From Aporrectodea caliginosa (lineage: Eukaryota > Annelida > Clitellata > Crassiclitellata > Lumbricidae), in NCBI GenBank assembly GCA_020284085.1, contig JACEVL010000992.1, forward strand, positions 40,149-104,148: a stretch of 64,000 bases of DNA, in the 5' to 3' direction. Of this stretch, positions 22,885 through 33,484 are shown piece by piece. The notes below the pieces were generated by a model, which was given only the letters and a program-made list of their open reading frames with translations, did not search any database and was not told where the DNA came from. How positions within the stretch are numbered: position 1 is the stretch's first letter; each line of letters starts with the position of its first letter. The position numbers and the translations under genes are program-made.

Positions 22885-23249
22885 AAAGAATATGACTCGA
22901 TAGATTGTACCTTAGTTAAGATTGTTTATAATGTACAACTGTGAACATTATAATCTGTTTTGTTTTTATTTTGTTTGTTTGTTTTAAATCTTGTACTGCA
23001 ATGTTTTGTTATTTAGTTGTTTGGCGATGATTTAGCCCTAACATTGTTATTTGAGTTGAATTTTCTATAACTATTATGATCATAAAAATCGTCTTGCCAT
23101 CAGTAAATGTGATATGGAAAAAGGGCAGCCCTGCAATAGCGGATTATTTTATCCTTTAGGGCTGTCCTGTTGACGGCATCAGCAGATTAACTTTTTTTTA
23201 AAACGACTGATTGTTAATTAATTGTGCTGTTGTTGATTCAATAAACGGT

Positions 23250-23251
<2 letters not shown>

Positions 23252-23321
<70 letters not shown>
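23252..23321. repeat. (TA)n microsatellite
   Basis: 35 TA units directly after the LINE 3' end, probably grown from the LINE tail. Confidence 0.97.
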
Positions 23322-23323
<2 letters not shown>

Positions 23324-23485
23324 ACCTTTACCTCAATAGTCCATGGATTTGTCTGTTCCAGAATTGACCATTTGCAATTCGGTTCTTATAGACCTTCCAA
23401 AGAGGTCCGCCTTCCCTATCCAGTCAGTTCTAAATACTGCTGCCAGATTGATTCCTGAATTCTCTAATATCTCCTCGTTTATAAT

Positions 23486-24666
23486 CAGGGCCTAGGACAG
23501 GGGGGCAACCGGGGCCATTTGGCCCCAGGCCTCACTTGATAAAGGGCCTCGGATTTCGGAATTTGGGAATTACGGAGTTATTTATTGAAATGGGGAATTA
23601 CGGAATTAAGGAATTATTCATTGAAATGTATCGCTATACAATTCTAATTATTTCGTGACGAAATCGTTGACATTAAATAATTACAAACTGTAATTTTTTT
23701 TCGTAATACTGTTATTAGTTGTAAAATTGAAACGTTGTCAACACTCAACAGTCTAAACTCTATCGTAACTCGTTACTCGTAAGTCGTAAGTCAAACACTC
23801 AAACCCAAATAATGTTTTAATATGAATATATTGTTCTTATCATCCAATTCGCTGTGGATAGTGTAGCCAACACAGTACGCTATACTATATATAGGCCTAT
23901 TCTTACTTTCTTAGTCTCTTAGAGCGGTGGTGTAGCCAGGATTTGAAGTTTGGGGCAGTGTAGAAAATGAATGGGGTGGTGGACGAATTCGAGCGGAACG
24001 AGGCCGACGAGTGCAAGATTAGGGGGTTTGTTTTTAACTTATGAAATTTATATTTAATCTACATTAAAATAGTTTTAACATACAATATAAGTCAATTTTA
24101 CAAAATTGACCACATTGTCAATTTTATTGAAAAAATAGCAAATATTCCCCCTAACTATTAGTCTATTATATTATATATAAATACTAGCAGTTTTTACCCG
24201 GCGTTCGCCCGGGTTTTCCTCAGCGCCCGTGTATTATATAAAGAACATTCTTACTTACTTACTTATTTGAATTTAACGACATCTTCGTCAACGCCTTTAA
24301 ATAAAATTGCGAACTGAAAATAGTCGCGTTGACCTAGACGTTGCGTAATAATGTTTTGTAAATTTTTTCAAATCGCTAAACCGTTCCGTTTCGGAGCCTT
24401 TAGCCGGACATGCAAACATACATACATACGAAAGGACATCGTAAACAGACTAAGACTTATAATATTAGATTATTTTAATTTAATTTCTTACAGAAAGATG
24501 AAGAGATCAGTTGAAAGTGGACATGAGAAACGAAAGAAAATGGCTCGACTAAAGGAAGCTGCGAAGGATGATTTGAACCGTTCTGTTGAGTTTTTAAAAG
24601 ATATTAGAAAAAGGCCTTGAAAACTAGTTGTGGCCCTGGGCCTCCAAATCTTGTCCTTGGCTCCTG
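23486..24666 (+). mobile_element. hAT element (ZMYM1-like subgroup), decayed
   Basis: Left end CAGGGCCTAGGACAGG, right end (inverse) CAGGAGCCAAGGACAAG; both ends contain GGCCC-rich subterminal sequence. Flanks TTTATAAT and TTTCAATC agree at 6 of 8 positions. It interrupts a LINE reading frame. A short coding exon remains at 24498-24620. Confidence 0.72.
24498..24620 (+). pseudogene. N-terminal exon of a hAT transposase
   Basis: An acceptor-like TTTAATTTCTTACAG precedes AAAGATG. The frame MKRSVESGHEKRKKMARLKE followed by an FLK segment is typical of the N-terminus of ZMYM1-like hAT proteins (K-R-x-SG-x-EKRKK). The catalytic part is missing. Confidence 0.5.
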
Positions 24667-24764
24667 TTTCAATCAATTGAACTGGCTTCCTCTCACAGGC
24701 CGAATTCAGTTCAAAGTTCTTTTCCTAGTCCTTAAATCCAAATTGGGCACTGCTCCTAAATTGT

Positions 24765-25330
24765 ATTTATTTTATTTGTATTGTATTTAAAATGTGCTTA
24801 AAGCGCCTCTCACAGTGCACACCAGTCAGAGGCTCTCCCAGTGCGAAAGTCCTCGAGAATAAAGAAAAGTTTTGAGGTAGCAAAACATGTAGCAGGACCA
24901 CCAGATAGTATGGTGGAGCGAACAAATGGGGAAGTTGATTCCATAGCGAAGGGTTAATGCAGGCAAAGGCACGGGACTGGGCTATTGCTGTTCTCACATG
25001 AGGAACAAAAAGGTCAAGACGATCCGAAGAGCGTAGTGGGCGAAGAGAAGCAGCCGAGGTAGGCCGACGTATTGAGTCGCAGAGGTATTTAGGGGCAAGA
25101 CCTAGGTAGGATCGGCAATAATTGACGACAAGTACTTTTAACTGGATGCGTGCAGTAAGCGGAAGTCAATGTAATTGTTCAAACATGAATGAAGAGATAT
25201 GGAAGAAACGCGGTAGACGGGCAATAAGTCTGGCAGCTGCATTAAGAACCAATTGCATAGGGGTGAGGCGCACTATAGGTACACCAACAAGAGTTAATTA
25301 CAATAGTCAATACGAGTGCAAAAAAGGCAT
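24765..25330 (-). mobile_element. CR1-like LINE 3' end
   Basis: The minus strand encodes PMQLVLNAAARLIAR-like sequence, HWLPLTARIQLK-like sequence, LAPKYLCD-like sequence, RTAIAQSRAFACINPSLWNQ. It ends with the GAGCCTCTGACTGG...GAGAGGCGC hairpin tail and a TTTATT/ACAAT tail at 24765-24845. Confidence 0.75.
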
Positions 25331-25479
25331 GAACTATATTGAGGTAAAAACCGAAGAAGAAACAGATCATCAGATTGCCTTCAGTCGTCGAATATGGTAA
25401 TAGCAGGAGTGGGTGAGATCAGAGTGTGCTTTTTGGACAGATCCCAAATATTGTTTCTACTTATGCAGCTTCCGTCATT

Positions 25480-25696
25480 ATCGTCTACCCACTTACTATG
25501 TAACAACAGGCCCCTTCTCAGCGGGATTAGTCCCTTTTGAGTTCCTATTGTTCTCACTAACAACAAATTCAAGCATGTTTCATATGTAACTTGGAAACAT
25601 GCAACTCTATGTTATGTTACTGCTTGTTTTAATTTAATTTCTCCTGATTGTTTTCTTTTTGTTGTTTTTGGGATCAATAAATTGAATTGAATTGAA
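25480..25696 (+). mobile_element. LINE 3' untranslated end with (AATTG)n tail
   Basis: A T-rich sequence ending ATCAATAAATTGAATTGAATTG resembles severely 5'-truncated LINE copies. No coding sequence. Confidence 0.5.
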
Positions 25697-25893
25697 TAAT
25701 TATACATATAGATACATACATACTTGTATATACATCAATATGCATATATACACTTATATATGTATATATATGCAAACACACATATATATCATATATATAC
25801 TTATATATGCATATGTACATATATATAACTACATATACATGTATATAAACATATATATATATAAACATATATATACATAAATATATATATACA
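25697..25893. repeat. TA/ATAC-rich imperfect microsatellite
   Basis: Irregular TATA, ATAC and CATA repeats directly left of the inverted-repeat element. Confidence 0.85.
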
Positions 25894-26079
25894 CTGTGTC
25901 CGGGAACAAAGGGAACCCTTATAGTGATGGCTGTTAGACCGGAAAATGTAAGCGGATGGGGACCGACTGGACAAAAGCACCAAACTTTCTGTGTACTTAG
26001 GTTTGGTCATATGGTAATGGTTTTTGGTAGGAGCCACGCGATCCGACCACACGGGGTCACCCTCAAAAATGCATTTTAA

Positions 26080-26705
26080 CCAAGATGGCGGCCAATAATG
26101 GCGCCAACACAGAAAAACAGTATATATCAGGTCATAGGTAAGCTACAAAACAAACGAAGTATCAAATTTAACATTATCAAGGTCAAGGAATCGATTTATT
26201 GTAGTGGCAATAGTGTCCGAATGTTACTGTTCAAGATGGCGTCCAATATGGCCGCCAACACACAAAAATATGCATATATCAGGTCAGAGGTAAGCTACAA
26301 TAGCAAATGAAGTGTCGAATATAATATTTTCAAGGTCAAGGAATCGAATTATCGTAGTGGCAATAGTGTCCGAATGTTACTATCCAAGATGGCGTCCAAT
26401 ATGGCCGCCAACACGCACAAATATGTATATATCAGGTCAGAGGTAAGCAACAATAACAAATACAGTGTCGAATATAATATTTTCAAGGTCAAGGAATCGA
26501 TTTATCATAGTGGCATTAGTGTCCGAACGTTACTATCCAAGATGGCGGTCAATATGGCTGCCAAAGCACAGAAATATGCATATATCAGGTCAGAGGTAAG
26601 CTACAATAGCAAATGAAGTGTCGAATATAATATTTTCAAGGTCAAGGAATCGAATTATCGTAGTGGCAATAGTGTCCGAATGTTACTATCCAAGATGGCG
26701 TCCAA
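26080..26705 (+). repeat. Tandem ~152-bp repeat, about four units (left arm)
   Basis: AAGATGGCG recurs at about 26083, 26235, 26386, 26538 and 26693. Units are highly similar. Each holds AATATGGCCGCC and a CAGGTCAGAGGTAAGC segment, plus AGTGTCCGAATGTTACT. Confidence 0.9.
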
Positions 26706-26706
26706 T

Positions 26707-28210
26707 GTAGAGGTCAGGAGTGCTGAGCTACGAATGCTCAATTTAATCGCGCCAAAAACGTGCGAGCTCGATCCTGTACCCAGTCTTGAAGCTGGATCGG
26801 CTGGATTCAAGTGATTAAGCAAATTACCACCTGATTGCAAATGTGACATTTCCTTCTAAGGTTCTGGAATGTATTGTTGCTATTGTTTATCTATATATAA
26901 ATGGTTTGCTTTCCTCCCAGCAGTCTGGCTTTAGGAAGAATCACTCTATGGAGACTCTCCAAAACGCCTCAGGACTGTCTGACCTCTATGGCGCCATAGA
27001 TGTCGGACATCTCTCTCTCTCTCCTGACCAACTTCTATGTCAGCTCAGCTTTTGACTCTCTTGACCATAATAAGTTTTACTCCTTCAACGCCTTTCTGTT
27101 TCTTTTGGGCTGACAGACAAACCGCTAGAGTGGCTTCGATCCTTTCTGTCAGAGCGCACTAATCGTGTAGTCTTTGGGCCCAATGCTTTATATTATCTAA
27201 TCGTCTGGTATTGGGGTCTTGCTGGCGTCATGTGGGCTTGTGCACCAGCTAGGCTATATGCTGACAATGTGCAGACCTACACCCACTGCCACCCCAATTG
27301 CGGGGTGGATTGCCGTTCAGCAGATGTGCCAAGCTATGGATGGCCTTCCACTTGGTTAGCATCCAATCGCCTGCTTCTAAACGCCTCTAAGTATCAATTC
27401 ATTTGTTTGGGTTGTGTTTGGGTTGTGGTAGACGGCTGGCGAGCATTGACCGATGCCTGGTTTCGGAAAAGTTTCCGCATGTCACCTTATTGGATTCGGT
27501 CCGGGACTTGAGGTAACTTTGGATCAAGAGCTTTGTTTTTCTCAGCACACAAATGAGATTGCCCATAGCTGCTATTATCAGCTACGTCAATTGAGGGTTA
27601 GTTCTCGCTCCCTATCCCGTGACGTTGCTGTGATCCTTATCCATGCTTTTGTTACTAGCAGATTGGATCACTGCAGTTTGATCCTAGTGGGTTTGCCACA
27701 GAGCCACTTGGACTAATTGGGCGCCGTGACCGATTTTTCGTTCAGCTGCTCGTCTTAGAGGGGCTTTCCCAAACATGCTCTTGTTTCTGTATTATATGTG
27801 GGATGTATTGTACTGGCTCTCTGTCCCACAACGCGTCTCTAGTAGGGTTGCTGTTTTGGTCTGGCGGTGCATCCTTGGCTGTGCCTCGGCCTGTCGGAGT
27901 GATCTTTGTCGTCCGCTTTCTGATACAGCTGCAGCCGTCGAGTCTTCCGATCTTCTGCTGGGGAGAACTCTTAGTCCTTCGGGCTGGCTCCTCAATTAAA
28001 CAGCACCGTGCCTTCTCAATGGTTGGACCTTCCATCTAGAATGGTCTCCCATTAGAGATTCATCTACTGCCTAGGGGTAGTGCCCCTGCATTTAATAAGT
28101 TACTAAAGTCTAATTATTAGTGCCGAAGCTGGGCTGGGAGCGCCTCTGAGTAGGTCTTCTGAAGGGGCGTAGCCGCGTAATATCAAATTCTTTGAATAAA
28201 TGAATGGATA
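26707..28210 (+). mobile_element. CR1-like LINE, heavily decayed
   Basis: Same family as the copy at 7320-9352: APKTCELDPVPS, QSGFRKNHSMETLQ, EWLRSFLSERTNRVV, RLYADNVQTYTHC, WLASNRLLLNASKYQFI, and the tail GGGAGCGCCTCTGAGTAGG with (GAAT)n. Many stops and frameshifts. Confidence 0.8.
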
Positions 28211-28249
28211 GGTATAAACCACAATAACAAATGAAGTATCGTATCGTAT

Positions 28250-28680
28250 AAAATTTTAAGTATTTATAAAGCGCCTCTCGTAGGGTGAACCGTTCAGAAG
28301 CGCTCCCAGTCGGCTAAGCCCCGCGAAAATAAACAGGTTTTGAGGAAGAAGAGAGACTGCCAGAGAGAATTTTAGAGCGAACAGAAGGAGAAATAGCATT
28401 CCAAAGAGAGGGACCAATTGAAGCAAAGGAACGAGCCTGAGCCATAGCAGTTCTACTACGGGGAACCAAGATGTCAAGTCTATTGCAGGAACGAAGTGGA
28501 CGGTGGGAGGAAGCTGAGTGAGGCCGAAGAATTACGCCAACCAGATAATGAGGGGTAAGACCCCTCTGAGCCTTGAAGATCAGAGAAGATTTTGAAATGT
28601 ATGCGAGCATGCAGAGGGAGCCAATGATGTTCATCAAACATAAAGTGGCAATAGTGCAGGAATGCTACAATCCAAGAAAT
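28250..28680 (-). mobile_element. CR1-like LINE 3' end
   Basis: The minus strand encodes HHWLPLHARIHFKIFSDLQG, LTPHYLVGVI, RSRTAMAQARSFASIGPSLW and the hairpin tail GGGAGCGCTTCTGAACGG...GAGAGGCGC at 28262-28315. It faces the plus-strand LINE at 26707-28210. Confidence 0.8.
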
Positions 28681-28859
28681 CATAAAGAGATCTTCAAAGG
28701 CAAAACCTTATAGGATCTGCTTCTGCTGTTGTGAGCACTACAAATAGAATCAAACAGTTCAGAGACAGCCCGCCTAGAGTTTTCGTCAGTGTTGAGAATA
28801 TGATGGTCCCGAAGAGCGGTTCCAAAGCCCTCCCGCCCCGATTTAGGCTTTATGAGCTG

Positions 28860-29360
28860 AGATATACCTGTTTTTGTGTGTTGGCGGCCATATTGGACGC
28901 CATCTTGGATTAGTAACATTCGGACACTATTGCCACTACGATAAATCGATTCCTTGACCTTGAAAATATTATATTCGACACTTCATTTGCTATTGTAGCT
29001 TACCTCTGACCTGATATTATACATACTTTTGTGTTGGCGGCCATATTGGACGCCATCTTGAATAGTAACATTCGGACACTATTATTGCCACTACGATAAA
29101 TCGATTCCTTGACCTTGATAATGTTAAATTTGATACTTTTTTTGTTTTTGTAGCTTACCTATGACCTGATATATACTGTTTTCTGTGTTGGCGTCATTAT
29201 TGGCCGCCATCTTGGTTAAAATGCATTTTTGAGGGGTCGGATCGCGTGACTCCTACCAAAAACCATTACCATATGACCAAACCTAAGTACACAGAAAGTT
29301 TGGTGCTTTTGTCCAACCGGTCCCCTTCATCTTGCTAACAGCCCTCACTATTGTTCTTCT
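28860..29360 (-). repeat. Right arm of the inverted-repeat element
   Basis: About two ~152-bp units in inverse orientation (GGCCATATTGGACGCCATCTT at 28884 and 29038), then the outer unique segment to about 29360. Confidence 0.85.
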
Positions 29361-29597
29361 CACTTTTCCGATTCCACTTCGTACATTGGCCTTTTATGTA
29401 GAAATCATCAATTCTTTGGTGCAGCATTCAACCGTGATATAACTGCGCAATAAATTTATACAATAAAATGGACACTTTTGAGTGACATGTCTCGGACAGT
29501 CCATATAGGCCTATACATTGTTTGTAATATTACTTAGATGCTCATGGACTAGGAATGTCTGGAAGAAATAGAGCTCCAATAAAAAATAAATAGGTAA

Positions 29598-29660
29598 TGT
29601 AATGTGATTGAACATTTATATAGCACCCCTTCAAGATATCTACTCAGAGGCGCCTAGCCT
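29598..29660 (-). mobile_element. LINE/SINE 3' tail remnant
   Basis: The inverse reads GCGCCTCTGAGTAGATATCTTGAAGGGGTGCTATATAA-like, the conserved hairpin tail shared by the CR1-like LINE and SINE family 1. No coding sequence. Confidence 0.6.
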
Positions 29661-29720
29661 ATAATTATGTTAAATGTCACTACGAACGAATATATTCCAT
29701 CAGTTAGCAAAACAAGTAAG
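29655..29720 (+). repeat. Unoccupied paralogue of the OTU-hAT insertion site
   Basis: ATGTTAAATGTCACTACGAACGAA continues directly into TATATTCCATCAGTTAGC. The same sequence around 158-183 and 4531-4560 is split by the OTU-hAT element with CGAACGAA duplicated. This is an empty-site copy of a dispersed repeat. Confidence 0.8.
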
Positions 29721-29819
29721 TAAATTCGTAAAAAATTGCCATGAAGTAATAGCCAATAGCCCAATACAACAAACATACAAAAACTGGACATTTTCCAGGT
29801 TTTTAGCTTTGCCTCCCCG

Positions 29820-29900
29820 ACAATCAATCAATCAATGAAACTTGATAATATTATAGTGCCTCTTCAAGATATCTACTCAAAGGCGCTCTAATTAGCCGAC
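29820..29900 (-). mobile_element. LINE 3' tail remnant with (CAAT)n
   Basis: CAATCAATCAATCAATG followed by the inverse of the conserved GCGCCT...AGGCAC tail marks the 3' end of another severely truncated minus-strand copy. Confidence 0.55.
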
Positions 29901-31110
29901 AGAGGACATGATGCCAAAATGGAGGACATGTCGTCCTATTGCCTGACGTCTGGTAACCCTAGGTCCATGCCCACCATTTCCCGACGGCTTCAAGTCTCGG
30001 ACTACCTAGTCCGGGCTAGTCCGCTAGTCTGGCCTAGAGTTACGACCGTCTCATACACGCTGCTTCAGACCCTGACTGAATAGATTACCGTGTTCAACAT
30101 AAGTAGGCCTACACCAATCAGAATGTTCTCTTCTGCAAAGTGACACCAAATAATACAGAAGAGTTACACGTTACATTTCTGTCGTCTGATGGTATTCGAA
30201 TGTCAAAAAGCGCGGGTGCCACCAATGGACATGCTATCGATAGAAGCATCTAGAAACACAACGCGAAACAAACTTATAATTATAACAAAAGGAGTAATCA
30301 TAGTTAAAGAGCGCTTAAGTTGTCCTATGAGTATTGTCCTTTAGTATATTAGGAATACCTTCGAGATTTGCTGAAAGTTTATCAATTCAGGACACAATAA
30401 TTTTTATGCAGATTTCACCGCTCAATCACTTCCATGGAAAATGCCAAAACAATGAGGTGTCTATAATATTATACTGAATGAAAAATCACATTCATTTTAC
30501 ACCGTACACTCGAATTGATTATCTCTAATTAACAGTGGTACGACTCCAAAGAAGCTGGAAATGAACGACGTTCTATAATTAATCTATCGACTTAAATATT
30601 ATTATATGCAGGATTCCATTTACAAACCCTATAACCTCAAATTACAGCAATACAAAAACAGTTGCTGTTCGTTTGCAATAATCTTTTATAATAATTTGTA
30701 TAATAATTTGAATTTCTTTTGGTTACACTCTTAACAGAAACGGTCGTCTTTCAATGCCTTACATGGCGTAGTAAATTAGGACCTAAAAGGTATGGCATTT
30801 GACGATAAAAAAGCTCTATAATGTAAGGTAATTCTGATGGTGATAGAGCATTCAACAGAAACCAAAATCTATCAGAAAAAGAGCGTTAAACCTACTTTCG
30901 CAGAAAATTAATCTTTTGAAAAAACAATGTTCAGTAACATGAACTGACTGAATTCCTTTAATTAAGACAACGGGCCATCATTAATAAAAGGTTACGTTAT
31001 GTATCTTGAGACGAAGAAGAGGAAGAGGAGGACGAGGACGAGCACAACGATGAAGACGATTATGGTGATGATGTCCCTTTGTCGCACAAATCTTCTTACT
31101 TATATTTATA
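29901..31110. other. No gene recognised
   Basis: No convincing exon or element. A purine-rich GAAGAGGAAGAGGAGGACG stretch lies at 31013-31060. Confidence 0.45.
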
Positions 31111-31143
31111 CGTGTATATAACTATATATATATATATATATAT

Positions 31144-33448
31144 TAGGGTGTTTCTTAGCAGTACAGAGAAAATAAACGTTTTATTTTTTACGGTCTCACC
31201 CCCCAGATTGGTTCCAATTGGTATAGAAACAACTCCTGCCAAGTTGTAGGAATTTATTTGAATTTTTTGAGGTCGCTCAAGAGGTCTTTAGTTTTCATTA
31301 ATTTCTGCGAAATCTTGAATTTTGTAAGCAAATGAAATATAATATTTTAGCAAGCTTCAAGCAAGCAAGAATTAACAATCATTATCTGTAGAGAGTCTAG
31401 GAAGCTTGATTACAGGTCTACTAATGAGTGCCTATTGTCTACTTGTCTAAAAATTTCCTGGCAATCACCTGGCAGGAAAGAAGTCTATTTTGCAAGTTGG
31501 AAATAGTCGACGGTGTTCCTGGACGACTTGAAGTAAATACTGTTTCTGATTTTCTTTCTTCAATAATGTTGCTGTAGGGCCTACTCCTCAATGAGGGCAA
31601 CGCCTCTTTCAGCAGTGCCACTGACAACCTCAGATGTTCAACAGTCTTGATGGCATCCTTGTAATCGTCTCGATGACGTCATAAGTCCCGGTCACAATTC
31701 AGGAATCTAGCCGGAATTCCAAGCCGGCAGAAGAATTGCATCGTATTTTTTGTCACGAGTCCTCAATTCGCATGTTTTGGCATTACCTTATATATTTTGT
31801 CCCGTTTTACAAGCTCTTCAAAACCTTTCCTCTCATTAATTGCCTTTACCTCTGCTCGTTGGATTCAACAGGCACTGTCGCATAAAAGCGGCAAAGCCAG
31901 TGAGTTCTTTACTGAGATACCAAAGGTGATCAGTAAATTTCTTTCTTCTGGCATTGGCAATGGGCTTGTTCACTGTTTCGTACGGGTCCAAGAGCTGAAG
32001 GAAAAGGAGATCATGATTTGAAGATGCAATTGGATTTGGGGAAGTGAACCAGGCTTTGACACAGATTCCAACAATGAAGATGCACATGATCCGGAGTCCC
32101 TTCTCCTCGTTTAAATTTACCGTGAAACATCCACATCTTTAAAGAGTACATTGCCTTTAATATCCATCTGGCATGATGTATGGCTCCAGGAGAAAAAATC
32201 ATCTCTGGGCTGATAATAGTGAAGCTGGCTTTCAGAAAATGCCAACAGGCTGTCCTTGTCATCTTTCAGCAGACTTGTTACCTCTTCATGAGCTGCTTCA
32301 GGTTCATATCTGGTCTGATCAATGTTGGTCCAGTTAATCTAGAAACGTTTACAGGTGGCAACGTCTGGCCCTGAGGTCAATGCAAACTGTCGTGGAAGGC
32401 TGCAAGCTGGAACTAACTCCATTATGTGGTGCCGAAATGCCAGGTGCAAAAGCTTCTTCCAGAGTTTCTGTTCCAGCAGAACACAAGCGACATTTCTATT
32501 TCCTGTGTTACTGGAAGTGTTATCAAAACACATGGAAGCAATGCGATCTACAAGGCACCAATTTCCTATCAAACGGGCTACGACTGAGATCTGAGCTTCA
32601 CCAGTAGCCTACTGAAAGTCAATTTTGGAACACCAAGCAACTGGTTCACTCCAGCTCCTGCAACAATTACTGGCAATCGAGCAACAACCTCCTGCCCAGT
32701 GAAGTATCTCAGGAGTTTACCATCCCAGTGGATCTGAAGAGAGACATTTCCTTGAAACTGTTCTTTAAGCTGTGAAACAATTTTAGCTCGATAGTGCTGT
32801 GCTCTTCTGTGAATTGACGAATGGTTGACATTTAACTCATAGACATCATGACCAAGACTTTGAGCAACTGTTGCTAATACAGACGTAGCTTTTCTGTCGC
32901 TCAATTTGGTTCAATTGAGGACTGCAGCCATAAGCTGGCTGTCATAATGTTAGTTCGTGCCCTCTTTCTACAGCTTGCAGGTGTTGTGAGTCCACCAACA
33001 GCTCCTTGTAAGTTAGTATGGAGGATTGGAAGTAACTATAACAATCATACTGAATTGTTTCTCTGATTTATCGATTTTATACGAATTATGGCACTCGAAT
33101 CTCTATTATAATTATTATTGCTATTATTATTAATAATAATTATAACAATAATATTTTATTAATATTGTTGAACAAAATAAAAATAGATAAGTAAAATACA
33201 AAAGAAATAAATAGGTACAAGCAAACAAATCTAAATTTCATTATTGAACTCCTATTTGTATTGCGTAGTTTGTGTTGAAGACAGAAAACATGCATAGGCC
33301 TACCCCAAGAAATTCAACTCTGTTGAGCGACCCCTAAATGTTAACCAAATTGACTAAAAGTTTGTACCAGCTATTAATTTGACCAAAGGAACAAGTTTAG
33401 GGGGTGAGACTTTGAGAAATCCAAAGTTGGAAAATAAGAAACACCCTA
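31144..33448 (-). mobile_element. hAT-like element, TAGGGTGTTTC termini, with decayed gene
   Basis: The ends TAGGGTGTTTCTTA and its inverse are 2305 bp apart. Subterminal GTCTCACCCCC is present on both sides. It inserted in a TA-rich tract; ATATATAT flanks both sides but is uninformative as a duplication. The gene relic is on the minus strand. Confidence 0.82.
31440..32930 (-). pseudogene. Decayed gene of the TAGGGTG hAT-like family
   Basis: Minus-strand pieces in order: SDRKATSVLATVAQSL, LQIHWDGKLLRYFTGQE, RLPVIVAGAGVNQLLGVPKL, IASMCFDNTSSNTGNRNVAC, LHLAFRHHIMELVPA, TSGPDVATCKRF, SPGAIHHARWILKAMYSLKM, DPYETVNKPIANARRKKF and HLWYLSKELTGFAAF. A DNT..NTG followed by a C/A-RHH block resembles the second catalytic Asp region of hAT transposases. 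It is more complete than the copy at 18350-19300 but broken at 31835, 32010, 32340 and 32578. Confidence 0.7.
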
Positions 33449-33484
33449 ATATATATATATATAAATATAAATATATATATATAC
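33449..33484. repeat. TA-rich repeat flanking the hAT-like element
   Basis: TATATA continues on both sides of the element (31110-31143 and here), as expected for insertion into a single TA tract. Confidence 0.85.

Larger units (their letters stand above)
20483..23250 (+). mobile_element. Jockey/CR1-type LINE, fairly young, split by a mariner-like element
   Basis: A pre-RT segment (YADKFI, LRKTWKIIKTMLACENSS, VTDKGKIADKFNDYFVNVGP) at 20490-20680 precedes the mariner-like insertion, and the RT resumes at 21281. The 3' untranslated region contains a GGGCAGCCCTG...AGGGCTGTCC stem and ends AATAAACGGTTGA followed by (TA)n. A fragment of the same LINE (KKLRNAAEKKYYADKFIECE-like) lies at 16400-16484, left of the piggyBac relic. 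The two may once have been one insertion. Confidence 0.85.
23325..24762 (+). mobile_element. CR1/L2-type LINE fragment split by a hAT element
   Basis: 23325-23485 encodes the SRIDHL / GLPKRS / VLNTAARLIPEFSN block in two frames. 24667-24762 continues it with LNWLPLTGRIQFKVLFLV and KLGTAPKL. The intervening 1181 bp is the hAT insertion. Confidence 0.75.
25890..29505. mobile_element. Inverted-repeat element with ~152-bp tandem units (foldback-like)
   Basis: The left arm (about 25890-26705) and right arm (about 28860-29360, more weakly to 29505) are inverse copies. The outer segment contains CACCAAACTTTCTGTGTACT and ACCATTACCATATGACC-type sequence. Inward, each arm consists of units with AAGATGGCGTCCAATATGGC and TCAAGGTCAAGGAATCGA. 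The ends read ACTGTGTCCGGGAACA and, in inverse, ACTGTCCGAGACATG. Two LINE fragments occupy the centre. No transposase was found. Confidence 0.7.
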
